NCBI GenBank assembly: GCA_964555935.1
Contig: CAZKUN010000055.1
Coordinates: 1 to 42,353 of the forward strand
Length of the DNA stretch: 42,353 nucleotides
From: CAZKUN01 sp964555935
GTDB taxonomy: Bacteria; Armatimonadota; Zipacnadia; Zipacnadales; VGFC01
Direction of reading: 5' to 3'
Shown here: one piece after another, positions 8,010-16,047 of the stretch
Numbering within the stretch: position 1 is the stretch's first letter
How the letters are laid out: the number at the start of each line of letters is the position of its first letter
Position numbers and translations under genes: made by a program
Notes under the pieces: generated by a model
Databases searched by the model: none
What the model saw: only the letters and a program-made list of their open reading frames with translations
Told to the model about the DNA's origin: nothing

Positions 8010-8954
8010 ATGGAGTACACGAAACTGGGACGCACCGGCGTGGACATGTCGAAGATCGTCCTCGGCGCCTGGCAGTTCGGCAAGGCAAACTGGGGCGACA
8101 TCAAGGACGACGAATCCGTCCAGACGATGTTCGCCGCCATCGACGCGGGCGTCAACATGATCGATACGGCCGTCGGCTACGGGAGCGGCTATTCCGAGGA
8201 GATCGTCGCGAAGACGGTCGCGGAGGCGCCGAAGGACTGCATGATCGCCAGCAAGGTCATGGGCAATCCCGAGGCGATTCTCAAGGGCATCGACCAAGCC
8301 CTTGAGCGCATGAACGTAGACTGCATCGACCTTTACCAGCTCCACTACCCGAATCCCGGATGCCCGATTGCCGACCAGGTCGGGGCGATGAGAGAGATCC
8401 AAGACGCGGGGAAGATCCGCTGGATCGGCGTCTCGAACTTCAACATTGAGCAGATGGAGCAAGCAGCGGCGACGGCGCGGATCGAGAGCTGCCAGCCGCC
8501 GTACAACGTCTTTTGGCGCCAGTTCGAGGATGACGTCCTGCCCTTCTGCGGCGCCAACGAGATCTCGGTGATTCCGTACAGCCCGCTCGCTCAGGGCCTC
8601 CTCGCCGGCAAGTTCCGCGCTCCCGCCGACGTCCCCGACGACATCCGCGCCAAGAACAAGCTCATGGCGCCGGACATCCTCGAGAAATGCCAGCCGACAA
8701 TCGAGAAGCTCGAGGCGATCGGCGAGGCGCGCGGGAAGACGTTGGTCGAAACAGCGATCGCGTGGACGATCCAAGTGCCGAACCTGACCGCACCAATCAT
8801 CGGCGCGCGGCGCAAGGACCAGTTGGAGCAGAACCTCGGCGGAGTCGGTTGGAGTCTGACGGAGGACGAGTGGAACGCCGTGTCGGCGGGCGGGCTTGAG
8901 GTCAGCGCTCTCCTGGACTACAGCAGCAATATGTGGGGCTGGGCGCCAGGTTAG
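8010..8954 (+). CDS. Aldo/keto reductase
   Basis: This 314-residue (alpha/beta)8 NAD(P)H-dependent oxidoreductase reduces sugar or other aldehydes and ketones. It starts at ATG 8010 after GAAGGAGAG with a seven-base spacer; upstream in-frame sequence to 7896 is not conserved. The catalytic tetrad is complete: Asp52 and Tyr57 (I-D-T-A-V-G-Y), Lys82 (A-S-K-V) and His112 (Y-Q-L-H-Y). 'KIRWIGVSNF' at about 140 and 'IPYSPLAQGLLAGKF' at about 190 are typical of the YajO/general stress protein 69 type group. It diverges from the tricorn-like gene (125-base shared upstream region) and its stop overlaps the converging ACT gene by four bases. The true substrate is unknown; a sugar role is suggested only by the surrounding carbohydrate genes. 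Confidence 0.93.
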   Translation: MEYTKLGRTGVDMSKIVLGAWQFGKANWGDIKDDESVQTMFAAIDAGVNMIDTAVGYGSGYSEEIVAKTVAEAPKDCMIASKVMGNPEAILKGIDQALERMNVDCIDLYQLHYPNPGCPIADQVGAMREIQDAGKIRWIGVSNFNIEQMEQAAATARIESCQPPYNVFWRQFEDDVLPFCGANEISVIPYSPLAQGLLAGKFRAPADVPDDIRAKNKLMAPDILEKCQPTIEKLEAIGEARGKTLVETAIAWTIQVPNLTAPIIGARRKDQLEQNLGGVGWSLTEDEWNAVSAGGLEVSALLDYSSNMWGWAPG

Positions 8955-9349
8955 AGGCCGAGGGCCTCGGCCGCCTTGTCGACATCCTCGGGCGCGACGT
9001 ACACGACGCCCGCGAACTTGCCTTCAATCGCCGCGGCGTGGACGGTCGTAGCGCTGATCCCCGCCGCGGCGAGCTTGTTCATCACGCCACACAAGGCTCC
9101 ACGCTCATCGTCGCCCTCGACCCTGAACGCATCGACCGTCTTAACGGGCTGGGGGGCCATGCTGGCGAGTTGCGAGGCCATCCCAAAGTTCTTCGGCACG
9201 CCGACCATCACGGCTTGTCCGTCGGCCGAGTAGGCGGCGACGCTGCCGAGATCGATTCCGTGGTTGCGGCACTCCTCCAGCACTTGAGCCAGCGCGCCCA
9301 CGCGGTCGGGTCCTGTTATCGCTAGAGCCTTAACTCGCGAAACCACCAA
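8951..9349 (-). CDS. Double ACT-domain protein
   Basis: This 132-residue protein is made of two ACT domains (about 4-65 and 70-130). The first begins 'VKALAITGPDRVGALAQVLE', the usual beta-alpha-beta ligand-binding start with G-P-D-R-V-G; the second contains 'GALCGVMNKLAAAGISATTV'. ACT domains bind amino acids or other small ligands; stand-alone double-ACT proteins are often regulators or regulatory subunits. The start is non-ATG: TTG at 9349, nine bases after GGGAGG, or GTG at 9346. It begins 14 bases after the stop of the preceding minus-strand gene, so it is probably the last gene of the selenium/sulfur carrier block. The ligand is unknown. Confidence 0.85.
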   Translation of the reverse strand: MVVSRVKALAITGPDRVGALAQVLEECRNHGIDLGSVAAYSADGQAVMVGVPKNFGMASQLASMAPQPVKTVDAFRVEGDDERGALCGVMNKLAAAGISATTVHAAAIEGKFAGVVYVAPEDVDKAAEALGL

Positions 9350-9363
9350 AGCGAATCGCCTCC

Positions 9364-9936
9364 CTAAAGGCCCGGCTGCAGCGGCGCGTCGCGGTCGATA
9401 ACATCAACACCCCAAACCGCCTGGCCGCCACCCATGTCGACCAAGAACGGGAACGAGAGATCATATTCCCACATGTACAGGCTAACCAGACCGGATTTGC
9501 GCTCGCCCGGCGCCAACTCGTCGGCCGACAGCGAGTCGTACACGTCGCTGCGATGCCAAACGAGTTCGGTCTCGAGCGTCTGCCCGGTGCTGATCTGCAC
9601 GGCCTTCAGCGTCTCGCACATCTCCTTGACGCCGATCGATTCTGTCGTGTCATTCTGAATCGAGACGGTCAGTCGCACGTAGTGCCAGTTGGGTTCGGCA
9701 ATCTCGCGGTCATAGCCGCGCGTCTCCGCTGATGCCAGGGACCTGACGACGTCGGCATCATCAATCCGCACGATGCACCCGTCGACCGCGCCTTCTTGCG
9801 TCAACTCGAGCGTACCAGGTGGGTAGATGTTAACCTGATCCGCCAGTATCCGCCGCGAATGCGCCGCCGCGCCGATGCTCGCCAGAACGGCCGCCAGCCC
9901 AACCACAATCACCAACGCCATTTTCTTGCGATCCAC
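9364..9936 (-). CDS. Membrane-anchored or secreted protein of unknown function
   Basis: The preferred start is GTG 9936, eight bases after CGGAGG, giving 190 residues (MDRKKMALVIVVG...); ATG 9921 is an alternative. A basic start and one hydrophobic segment (about 6-22) form a signal peptide or anchor. The rest looks like one extracytoplasmic beta domain: 'YVRLTVSIQNDTTESIGV' around residue 100 resembles the central strand of DUF4352-type or Ig-like domains, a family guess only. It ends with 'PFLVDMGGGQAVWGVDV'. It lies 31 bases after the cysteine desulfurase-like gene and 14 bases before the ACT gene, all on the minus strand, so it is probably co-transcribed. I do not recognise its function. 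Confidence 0.75.
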   Translation of the reverse strand: MDRKKMALVIVVGLAAVLASIGAAAHSRRILADQVNIYPPGTLELTQEGAVDGCIVRIDDADVVRSLASAETRGYDREIAEPNWHYVRLTVSIQNDTTESIGVKEMCETLKAVQISTGQTLETELVWHRSDVYDSLSADELAPGERKSGLVSLYMWEYDLSFPFLVDMGGGQAVWGVDVIDRDAPLQPGL

Positions 9937-9967
9937 TGCATCTGCCTCCGGGTCATCGAACGAGTTC

Positions 9968-11110
9968 CTACTGCGCCGAAGCGATCTCGCCGACGGCCTG
10001 GACGGCCTCGGCGATCTCATCATCGGTCGTGAATGGCGATACGCTCATCCGAACAGCTCCGCGGCCCACCGTGCCCAGCGCCTCGTGCGCCCAGGCCGAA
10101 CAGTGGAATCCGCACCGGGTTATGATACCATAATCCTGCTCCAGGCGCATACCCACTTCGGCGGGATCCATCGTCCCCACGTTGAACGAGACCAATCCAG
10201 CCCGGTCCTTCGCGGCTCGCGGACCGAGGATGTTAACGCCACCGACCGCCGAGAGACCGTCCAGCAGCGCGGCGATCAGTCCCATCTCATGTTGACGAAC
10301 ATCGACGACTCCGCGTTCGAGGAGATAGCGCGCTCCCACGCCCAATCCCGCGATTCCGGGAATGTTCGGCGTTCCGGCCTCGAAACAGTCCGGCCGCTCG
10401 CTCGGGTGCTCGGCGCTATAGCTCCTGCTACCGGTTCCCCCTCGATGCAGCGGCCCGACATCGAGTCGCGCATCAATGTACAGCCCGCCGATCCCCGCCG
10501 GCCCCAGCAGGCCCTTATGGCCCGGGAAAGCGAGCATGTGGCACGCGTCCGCGTCAATGTCGATCGGCACAGCTCCGACGGTCTGGCTTGCGTCGACGAG
10601 CAGTGGGACGCCGGCCTCGCGGGCGGTGGCCGCGATCTCTGCCACTGGGAGGATCGTCCCGGACACGTTGGAGGCGTGCACGACGGCGATCAGGGCCGTG
10701 TTGGGCCGGAGCGCCGCCCGGAAGGCCCCGGGTTCCGGCGCGAATCCGTCCGGACACGCGACCCGCGTGATCGTCGATCCCAGGCTCTCAAGGTGCGTCA
10801 GTGGCCGGGCGACCGCGTTGTGCTCGAGGGCGGTGGTGATGACATGGTCGCCAGGGCGCGCGAGGCCGCTGATGGCCAGGTTCAGCGAAAACGTCGCGCC
10901 GGGCGTCAGAACCATGTCCGCGGAATCACGGCATCCGAGCAGCCGAGCCAGGCTCTCGCGCGTCTGGAAGATGGCGCGCGCCTGCGCGGTCGCCGAGGCT
11001 CCCAGCGACCTGTCAGGCCCGCCGGCGCCGAACTGGATGCACTCCGCCACCGCCTCGGCGACGCCGGGGGCCTTCGGGTAGGATGTCGCAGCGTTGTCGA
11101 GGTAGATCAT
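9968..11110 (-). CDS. Cysteine desulfurase-like PLP enzyme, EF2568 type (TIGR01977-like)
   Basis: This 380-residue class V aminotransferase-fold enzyme starts 'MIYLDNAATSYPKAPGVAEA'. The PLP lysine is Lys199 (P-G-H-K-G-L-L-G-P), with 'LVDASQTVG' (about 171-179) holding the cofactor Asp. The catalytic Cys337 lies in 'TRCGFHCSAWAHEALGT', where H-C and A-H-x-x-L-G-T are typical of the EF2568 subgroup rather than IscS or SufS. That family is known to co-occur with YedF-like and DUF3343 proteins in bacteria with selenium-dependent molybdenum hydroxylases (described around Enterococcus faecalis EF2563-EF2570). Here both partners are directly upstream in the same order of transcription; the start is 10 bases after the yedF-like stop. 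It probably supplies sulfur or selenium from cysteine/selenocysteine to the carrier proteins; the element used is not decided by sequence. Confidence 0.92.
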   Translation of the reverse strand: MIYLDNAATSYPKAPGVAEAVAECIQFGAGGPDRSLGASATAQARAIFQTRESLARLLGCRDSADMVLTPGATFSLNLAISGLARPGDHVITTALEHNAVARPLTHLESLGSTITRVACPDGFAPEPGAFRAALRPNTALIAVVHASNVSGTILPVAEIAATAREAGVPLLVDASQTVGAVPIDIDADACHMLAFPGHKGLLGPAGIGGLYIDARLDVGPLHRGGTGSRSYSAEHPSERPDCFEAGTPNIPGIAGLGVGARYLLERGVVDVRQHEMGLIAALLDGLSAVGGVNILGPRAAKDRAGLVSFNVGTMDPAEVGMRLEQDYGIITRCGFHCSAWAHEALGTVGRGAVRMSVSPFTTDDEIAEAVQAVGEIASAQ

Positions 11111-11120
11111 CCGCCCTGCC

Positions 11121-11723
11121 TCACAGCGGGATCGTCCGCGTAGCGGTCATGAGGGTATCGACGATCTCAGCCATATTCGATATCCGGCCTACCTCAAGCT
11201 TGTCCATCAGACCGAAATAGTCAAGGCACGTCCCGCAGGCCAATATCTCAACGCCGGACGTCTGCAGTTGACCCAGCGGCCCGAGACAGTCAGACCCCTC
11301 GCACGCCAGCCGGACTCCGGCCTGCATCAGAATGACCACTGACGGCGGCTCGGGGAGATCCGAAATCGTGGTCATGAACGCTTTCATCAGCAGCGCGCCA
11401 AGATCCGGATCAGATCGCCCAAGCCCTCGGTCGGTGACGAGCACTACGGTCTTGCCGACAGAATTCTCGGCCTCGGCTGCATCCGCCACTCCGCTCGCCG
11501 CCGTCTTCGTAATCGTCAGCGTCCACTCGCCATCGCTCTCCTCGGCCAACACGGGATGCCCGTCCGCGACCATCGCGCGGGTGATGTTCTCACGAGCGGC
11601 GGCATTGTCGACGGTGACGACGAGGGTGCCCTCGACGAGGGCGGCGATGGCGCGCTTCGTCTCAAGCAGCGGCTTGGGGCACAGTTTCCCTCTGCAATCC
11701 AGGCTGTGCTGGTCGGGTGTCAT
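11121..11723 (-). CDS. yedF: YedF-like selenium/sulfur carrier protein (TusA-like + DsrE-like)
   Basis: This 200-residue two-domain protein has an N-terminal TusA/SirA-like domain (residues 5-75) with the sulfur-carrier signature C15-P-K-P in 'LDCRGKLCPKPLLETKRAI', and a C-terminal DsrE-like domain (about 95-195). The C-terminal part contains 'ILACGTCLDYFGLMDKL', a cysteine pair typical of the selenium-metabolism YedF family (TIGR03527) and absent from plain TusA. The start ATG 11723 follows GGGAG with seven bases between. It sits 12 bases after the DUF3343 gene and 10 before the EF2568-type desulfurase, a known conserved neighbourhood. A role as persulfide or selenide carrier is an inference from the family and context. 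Confidence 0.93.
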   Translation of the reverse strand: MTPDQHSLDCRGKLCPKPLLETKRAIAALVEGTLVVTVDNAAARENITRAMVADGHPVLAEESDGEWTLTITKTAASGVADAAEAENSVGKTVVLVTDRGLGRSDPDLGALLMKAFMTTISDLPEPPSVVILMQAGVRLACEGSDCLGPLGQLQTSGVEILACGTCLDYFGLMDKLEVGRISNMAEIVDTLMTATRTIPL

Positions 11724-11735
11724 CGGAGTTCTCCC

Positions 11736-11969
11736 TCAGGGCCGATCAAGCTCCATCGCGCGACTCGGTTCTCGCCCCTTCGCTCGGAGCGCTTCGAGAC
11801 TGACGCCGCGGTCGGTCGGGTCGAGGGAAATGGCAATGCCACAGTCCGCATCGACGCCCTTGGGCCGGGGCACGATGTTGTGCTCGATGTCGCGATCCTC
11901 AAGCATCTGACTCGCATGCATTACCGCGTGGGTTGTTGGGAAGAGCAAGATGACACGACGTTCAGGCAT
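11736..11969 (-). CDS. DUF3343 putative Se/S carrier-like protein
   Basis: This 77-residue protein starts at ATG 11969, six bases after GGAG. The pattern 'VILLFPTTHAVMHASQML' followed by 'VPRPKGVDADCGIAISLD' matches DUF3343, small proteins described as putative Se/S carriers with a conserved cysteine before G-I-A-I. It is the first gene of the minus-strand block DUF3343, YedF-like, EF2568-type desulfurase. It is divergent from the epimerase gene, with a 138-base shared upstream region that should hold both promoters; I saw no convincing consensus boxes there. Confidence 0.88.
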   Translation of the reverse strand: MPERRVILLFPTTHAVMHASQMLEDRDIEHNIVPRPKGVDADCGIAISLDPTDRGVSLEALRAKGREPSRAMELDRP

Positions 11970-12107
11970 GCAAGTCTCCGCACGTAGGAGCAACAGGTCC
12001 GCTCCGAGCTAAGTTCGGCAAGCGCGTTCCCGCACCTCTGCAGGTGGCCCGCGCGCGATGCGCGAACCCACTCCCCACGCCATTCGACTGACGAGGGAGC
12101 GATTGCC

Positions 12108-12950
12108 ATGAAGATCGGTGTGAACCTGCTGCTGTGGGAATCCCAGATGGGTCCGAGCGCCGTCGAGGACATCCACAAAGCCGCTGAGATGGGATTCGAT
12201 GGCGTTGAGATCTTCATCGACGATCCAGCGAATCTCGACTGCGCCGGCATCCGCGCGGCGGCACAAGAACACGACCTCGGGCTCACCTCGTGCTCGATCG
12301 TCGGCCCTGACCGCCACCTCATCAGCGACGATGCCACGATCCGCCAGCAGGCGCTCGACTACCTCAGGGCAGGCTGCGACGTCTGCGCGGAGATCGGCGC
12401 CGACACGTTCTGCGGCCCGCTATACGCGGGGGTCGGCGTGCTCGCCGGGCGTCCGCGCAACGACGCCGAATGGGACCGCGCGGTCACTGGGCTGAAGGCC
12501 GTGGCCGAGCACGCGGACGGCTGCGACGTCACGCTGGCGCTTGAGCCGCTGAACCGCTTTGAGACCTATTTCATCAACACGTCCGAGGACTGCGTGAAGC
12601 TCTGCCGCGACATCGACCACCCCCGCGCGAAGGTCCACCTCGACACGTTCCACATGGGCATCGAGGAGAAGGACATCGCCGGCGCCGTGTTGACGGCGGG
12701 CGACCTTCTCTGGCACGTGCATTGCTCAGAGAACGACCGAGGCACCCCCGGGACGGGTCACACGGAGTGGGACGAATTCTTCGCGGCTCTCCGGCAGGTC
12801 GGCTACGATCGCTGGCTGGTCATCGAGAGTTTCGTGCTGGGGAATGAGGCGATCGCCAAAGCCGCCGCGATCTGGCGCGACATCGCGCCGAGTGGCGACG
12901 TGCTGGCCGAAGAGGGTCTGGCGTTCCTGAAGGAGCAGGCTGCGGGGTAG
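12108..12950 (+). CDS. Sugar epimerase of the D-tagatose/D-psicose 3-epimerase family (TIM barrel)
   Basis: This 280-residue AP-endonuclease-2/xylose-isomerase-like TIM barrel would interconvert ketohexose epimers or a related sugar. Metal ligands align exactly with Agrobacterium D-psicose 3-epimerase with an offset of four: Glu146 (L-A-L-E-P-L-N-R-F-E-T), Asp179 (H-L-D-T-F-H-M), His205 (H-V-H-C-S-E-N-D-R-G) and Glu240 (V-I-E-S-F), versus 150/183/209/244. Arg211 and His182 are also conserved. The start ATG 12108 follows GAGGGAG. It stands alone on the plus strand, divergent from the DUF3343-YedF block and converging on the NlpC fusion gene (three bases between stops). The family also contains hydroxypyruvate isomerases and inositol-pathway enzymes, so the exact substrate is uncertain. 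Confidence 0.92.
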   Translation: MKIGVNLLLWESQMGPSAVEDIHKAAEMGFDGVEIFIDDPANLDCAGIRAAAQEHDLGLTSCSIVGPDRHLISDDATIRQQALDYLRAGCDVCAEIGADTFCGPLYAGVGVLAGRPRNDAEWDRAVTGLKAVAEHADGCDVTLALEPLNRFETYFINTSEDCVKLCRDIDHPRAKVHLDTFHMGIEEKDIAGAVLTAGDLLWHVHCSENDRGTPGTGHTEWDEFFAALRQVGYDRWLVIESFVLGNEAIAKAAAIWRDIAPSGDVLAEEGLAFLKEQAAG

Positions 12951-12953
12951 GGC

Positions 12954-15206
12954 TTAACCGTCGGTCGGTGTCTCGTCGCCAGCCCTCGCCAGCGTCTCGG
13001 GCTTGTGGAAGGCGAGGTAGTGCGGCTTCAGGCGGGTCGTGCCCAGCACGCCGCCCTCGTTGGACAGCAACATCACCGTGCCGCCCTGACCGACCGCAAT
13101 CCCAATATGTTGCGAGCGGCTCGGACCATACGTGAACGGCCAGACGAGGATGTCCCCCGGTCGCGCCACGCCGTCCTCACGCAGCTTGTACCCACGCTCA
13201 GGCAGTCGACGCGCCCATGCCGCGGCGTCACCGAGCCCCCAACCAAGAGCCTGGCGCATGGTTCCCGCGCACAAGTTCGGCCGATGCGATACGCGCCGAG
13301 TCGCCATGCGCTCGACGGCGCGTGCCGAATCGCCCGTCCGCGGGTAGGTCAGCGTTAGGTCTGTCTCCGGGAAGACCGTCGTCCTCATCCCCTCAACGAA
13401 TGACTCGCGCCAATCCACCAACCGGTCCAGTTTCTCCTCAGCGACCGGATCGCCCGACGCGAACCCAGACGGCCGCTTCGACGACACCAGCTCCAGCCTG
13501 CCGGTCAGTTGGCCATCGGCCGGCGGGTGCTGCCGGGACGGGATCGATTGCTCCAGGCCGAGTGGGAAGAACCGCGACGGGTCGCCAACTCGGGTAGGCC
13601 GGACGGGAGGCTCGTACGTGAGCGGCTCCGTGTCCCCGATCGCCGGCGTCGTAAGCGCGATCCACTCAATGTCTGAATAAACGGTCGATTGGCCCGCCGT
13701 GCCCCGTGCCAGGAAGACCTCAATCCGAGCGCCGGGGGCGTCCGGGGCGTGGGTCGCCTCGACCGCCGATATCCACCCACGGTATGCGACGCCATGGCTG
13801 GGAAAGGCCACCTCAATCGGCGCGCCAACTCTGCAGAAACCGACGTAATCCTCCGCCACAACCGCATGAAGACGGGCGACAGAGGTCCGTCTCAGTTCCA
13901 TGACCGGCGTACCCTCGGCGACGCGAGCGCCTCGAGGCGTGAGCGCTTGCGACACAACGCACTGCCACGGCGCCTCGGCGTCCTCCCACCGTCGACGGGC
14001 CAGGTCGTCCGCCCCGGTTGGCAGCGGCAACACGGGCAGTCGCTGCGCATCGGGAAGGTCGCGCCCCCGATCGAGCCGCACGGGCGGGTTCAGCATCGGC
14101 GGCGGTTCCGCTAGCTCCGCCAACGCGGGTCCCACGCTCGGCGCGGGGAAGAGATCCACGGGCTCAGGATCCGGCACGGGCGGCGGCGGCGCGGTAATCG
14201 GAGACAGGCCCGGCTCGGGAACCGGGACAGATGTGACGACCGGCTCAACGGTAACCACCGCCGGAGCCGCCGCAGGTTGCTCGATTGGGGTCTTGGCTGC
14301 CTCTAGCCCAGACAGCGCCGCGTCTCGGTCACTCTCGGCTGTGCCCAGCGCGCTCTCAGCTTCGGTGACCTGCGCCTGGGCGGCTGTGACCGCTGCCTCC
14401 GCGGTCGCTAGCTCTTGCTCCGCGGCCTTCACCGCGTTCCCCGCGATGATGCCGCTCTCAAACAGCCGCCGACGGGCGTCAACGTCATCCCGGAGCGGCG
14501 TAGCCGCGCTTTGAGCTGTCGCCAGCTCGGCCTTGCTCGCGGCAATCGCGGCGGTGAGGCTGCTGATTCGCTCGTCGATCTCCGCCAACCGCGCCGTTGC
14601 CGCTTCGATTCTGGCAGGATCGGGCTTGGCCGGCACGGGCTCGGGCGTCGGCGCCGGTATCGCCACCATTGCCGGCGCGGGCCTCGTCACAGTCGGCGGC
14701 GGCACGGAGGCCGGGGTCCGTTCGACGCGGATGAGCGGCTGAGCAATCGGCGGAGGGGGTGGCGGCAACGCTCGCGACTGGCGAACGGGAGACGGGAAGG
14801 GCGACGCCGACGACCAGGATCGCGCGCGATGCCGAGGCGCGACAACAAATGGGTGGTCGCCCAGGCGAGCCGCAGCCTCCTCGGCGGCCCGCAGGTCCGC
14901 CAGAAGGTCAAGCTCGTACACGCGAAACAGTGGCGTCCCCCATAGCAGAATGCTGTCGGGCGAGCAGACATACTCGAGGATTCCGTCAATCGGGGAGCGG
15001 ACAACCGTCGGCCTGGAGTCTGCTTGGATCCGATCCAGCAGCACGCTCGGATCCTCCGTGCGCCAACCAAACCGTATCACGGCGGCAGGCGTGACGAGGA
15101 GCCGCTCGACGGCGCAACCATCCGGAACCGGTGAGAGGTCCGGGACAGCGCACCATCCGACGGCGTGCCCGAAGAGGATAAGAGTGAGGGTCAGACTAGT
15201 CCGCAT
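12954..15206 (-). CDS. Exported biotinyl-lipoyl/coiled-coil protein fused to NlpC/P60-like cysteine peptidase domain
   Basis: This 750-residue protein starts at ATG 15206 (GAGG five bases upstream). Residues 1-19 are a signal peptide. Residues 66-98 (V-V-R-S-P-I-D-G-I-L-E-Y-V) look like one half of a biotinyl-lipoyl domain. A Pro-rich stretch (145-195) leads to an Ala/Glu coiled coil (197-303), followed by more Pro-rich linker and a second barrel-like part (412-500, P-W-Q-C-V-V to I-E-V-F-L-A), the order of a HlyD-type adaptor. The C-terminal 130 residues carry Cys646 (P-N-L-C-A-G-T), 'RPGDILVWPF' (682-691) and His700 (S-Q-H-I-G-I-A-V-G), the Cys/His arrangement of NlpC/P60 or CHAP-type hydrolases. 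It has no transmembrane anchor beyond the signal. A cell-wall role is an inference; the fusion is unusual. Confidence 0.85.
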   Translation of the reverse strand: MRTSLTLTLILFGHAVGWCAVPDLSPVPDGCAVERLLVTPAAVIRFGWRTEDPSVLLDRIQADSRPTVVRSPIDGILEYVCSPDSILLWGTPLFRVYELDLLADLRAAEEAAARLGDHPFVVAPRHRARSWSSASPFPSPVRQSRALPPPPPPIAQPLIRVERTPASVPPPTVTRPAPAMVAIPAPTPEPVPAKPDPARIEAATARLAEIDERISSLTAAIAASKAELATAQSAATPLRDDVDARRRLFESGIIAGNAVKAAEQELATAEAAVTAAQAQVTEAESALGTAESDRDAALSGLEAAKTPIEQPAAAPAVVTVEPVVTSVPVPEPGLSPITAPPPPVPDPEPVDLFPAPSVGPALAELAEPPPMLNPPVRLDRGRDLPDAQRLPVLPLPTGADDLARRRWEDAEAPWQCVVSQALTPRGARVAEGTPVMELRRTSVARLHAVVAEDYVGFCRVGAPIEVAFPSHGVAYRGWISAVEATHAPDAPGARIEVFLARGTAGQSTVYSDIEWIALTTPAIGDTEPLTYEPPVRPTRVGDPSRFFPLGLEQSIPSRQHPPADGQLTGRLELVSSKRPSGFASGDPVAEEKLDRLVDWRESFVEGMRTTVFPETDLTLTYPRTGDSARAVERMATRRVSHRPNLCAGTMRQALGWGLGDAAAWARRLPERGYKLREDGVARPGDILVWPFTYGPSRSQHIGIAVGQGGTVMLLSNEGGVLGTTRLKPHYLAFHKPETLARAGDETPTDG

Positions 15207-15250
15207 AGGTGCCTCAGTAGGTTTATACCCCACTTATCTAACGTTCTTCG

Positions 15251-15278
15251 CCGCCGGGAGGTTCACCCCTTCCGGCGG
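15251..15278 (-). terminator. GC-rich hairpin downstream of tsaB
   Basis: CCGCCGG (15251-15257) pairs with CCGGCGG (15272-15278) around a 14-base loop, between the tsaB stop (15319) and the next minus-strand start (15206). It is placed as expected for a terminator, but there is no U-run, so confidence is low. Confidence 0.3.
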
Positions 15279-15318
15279 TTCGTCCCGCGCCGTGACGCGT
15301 CACACATCCACAGCGCAA

Positions 15319-16047
15319 CTAGGGCGAGGGCTCCACCCCGGTCAAACCCAGGTCGATGCCGGCGACGCGCTCAGCCTGTGACGGCACGACATACAGCGGA
15401 GTCACCTCGAACGCGCCCCGCACGTCGGCGGTCGCCAGGCGCGCCATCGCGGCCTCAACAACATAGAGCGCCGACGGATCCGCCAGCGCTCTCGGCGCGG
15501 TAATCGCTCGCTCACCCAGCGCCTCCGCCAGCTCATCTCGGCGCTCCTCAACAGGGCCGCCGACGAGCAGGAGATCTCCCTCAACGGCCGCGACGCGATC
15601 CGCAATCTCGTCGAGTTGAACCGCCTCGGGTGTGGTCATCCGTTCGGCCGAATCCGCGTCTCCCGGTGGGATCAGCGTCAGGTACACGGCGGTCTTCCAA
15701 CCCGGCTGCACCGCGCATATCGTGCGGGCTTCGTGGTGCGTCAGCGGCGCGGCGAGGGCCACCGGCGTTGGAACGCCGACCAACGGGATCTCCATCTGGT
15801 GGGCCATCGCCTTCGCGGTAACAACGCCAATGCGCAAGCTCGTAAACGAGCCAGGCCCGAGCGACACGGCGATTCCACCAAGGGCCTCGCCGTCCGGCAG
15901 GAAGTCGAGCACTGCCTTGATCTCGCCCGCCAGATCCCGGCACAGATTCATGCGCGACGGGAATGCCCGCCCGGCGAGCAACCGGCCGCCCTGGCATAGC
16001 GCGAGGCTCGCGGTGTCGCCGGATGTTTCCAGGCCAAGGACGATCAT
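15319..16047 (-). CDS. tsaB: tRNA threonylcarbamoyladenosine biosynthesis protein TsaB
   Basis: This 242-residue ASKHA-fold protein is required with TsaC, TsaD and TsaE for the t6A37 modification of ANN-decoding tRNAs. It begins 'MIVLGLETSGDTASLALC' (family start I-L-x-I-E-T-S), with 'IAVSLGPGSFTSLRIGV' around residue 63, the hallmark G-P-G-S-F-T-x-x-R-I-G of TsaB. 'GVPTPVALAAPL' follows as in YeaZ. Its ATG overlaps the tsaE stop by four bases (ATGA at 16044-16047), so the two are translationally coupled. It is the last gene of a chain that begins with a HEPN-MNT pair. Confidence 0.95.
   Translation of the reverse strand: MIVLGLETSGDTASLALCQGGRLLAGRAFPSRMNLCRDLAGEIKAVLDFLPDGEALGGIAVSLGPGSFTSLRIGVVTAKAMAHQMEIPLVGVPTPVALAAPLTHHEARTICAVQPGWKTAVYLTLIPPGDADSAERMTTPEAVQLDEIADRVAAVEGDLLLVGGPVEERRDELAEALGERAITAPRALADPSALYVVEAAMARLATADVRGAFEVTPLYVVPSQAERVAGIDLGLTGVEPSP

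Noticed and set aside
9968..11969. Selenocysteine (in-frame UGA) in the selenium/sulfur carrier genes
   Set aside because: All three proteins are full length with their cysteines encoded by ordinary codons and each ends at a stop where the family ends.
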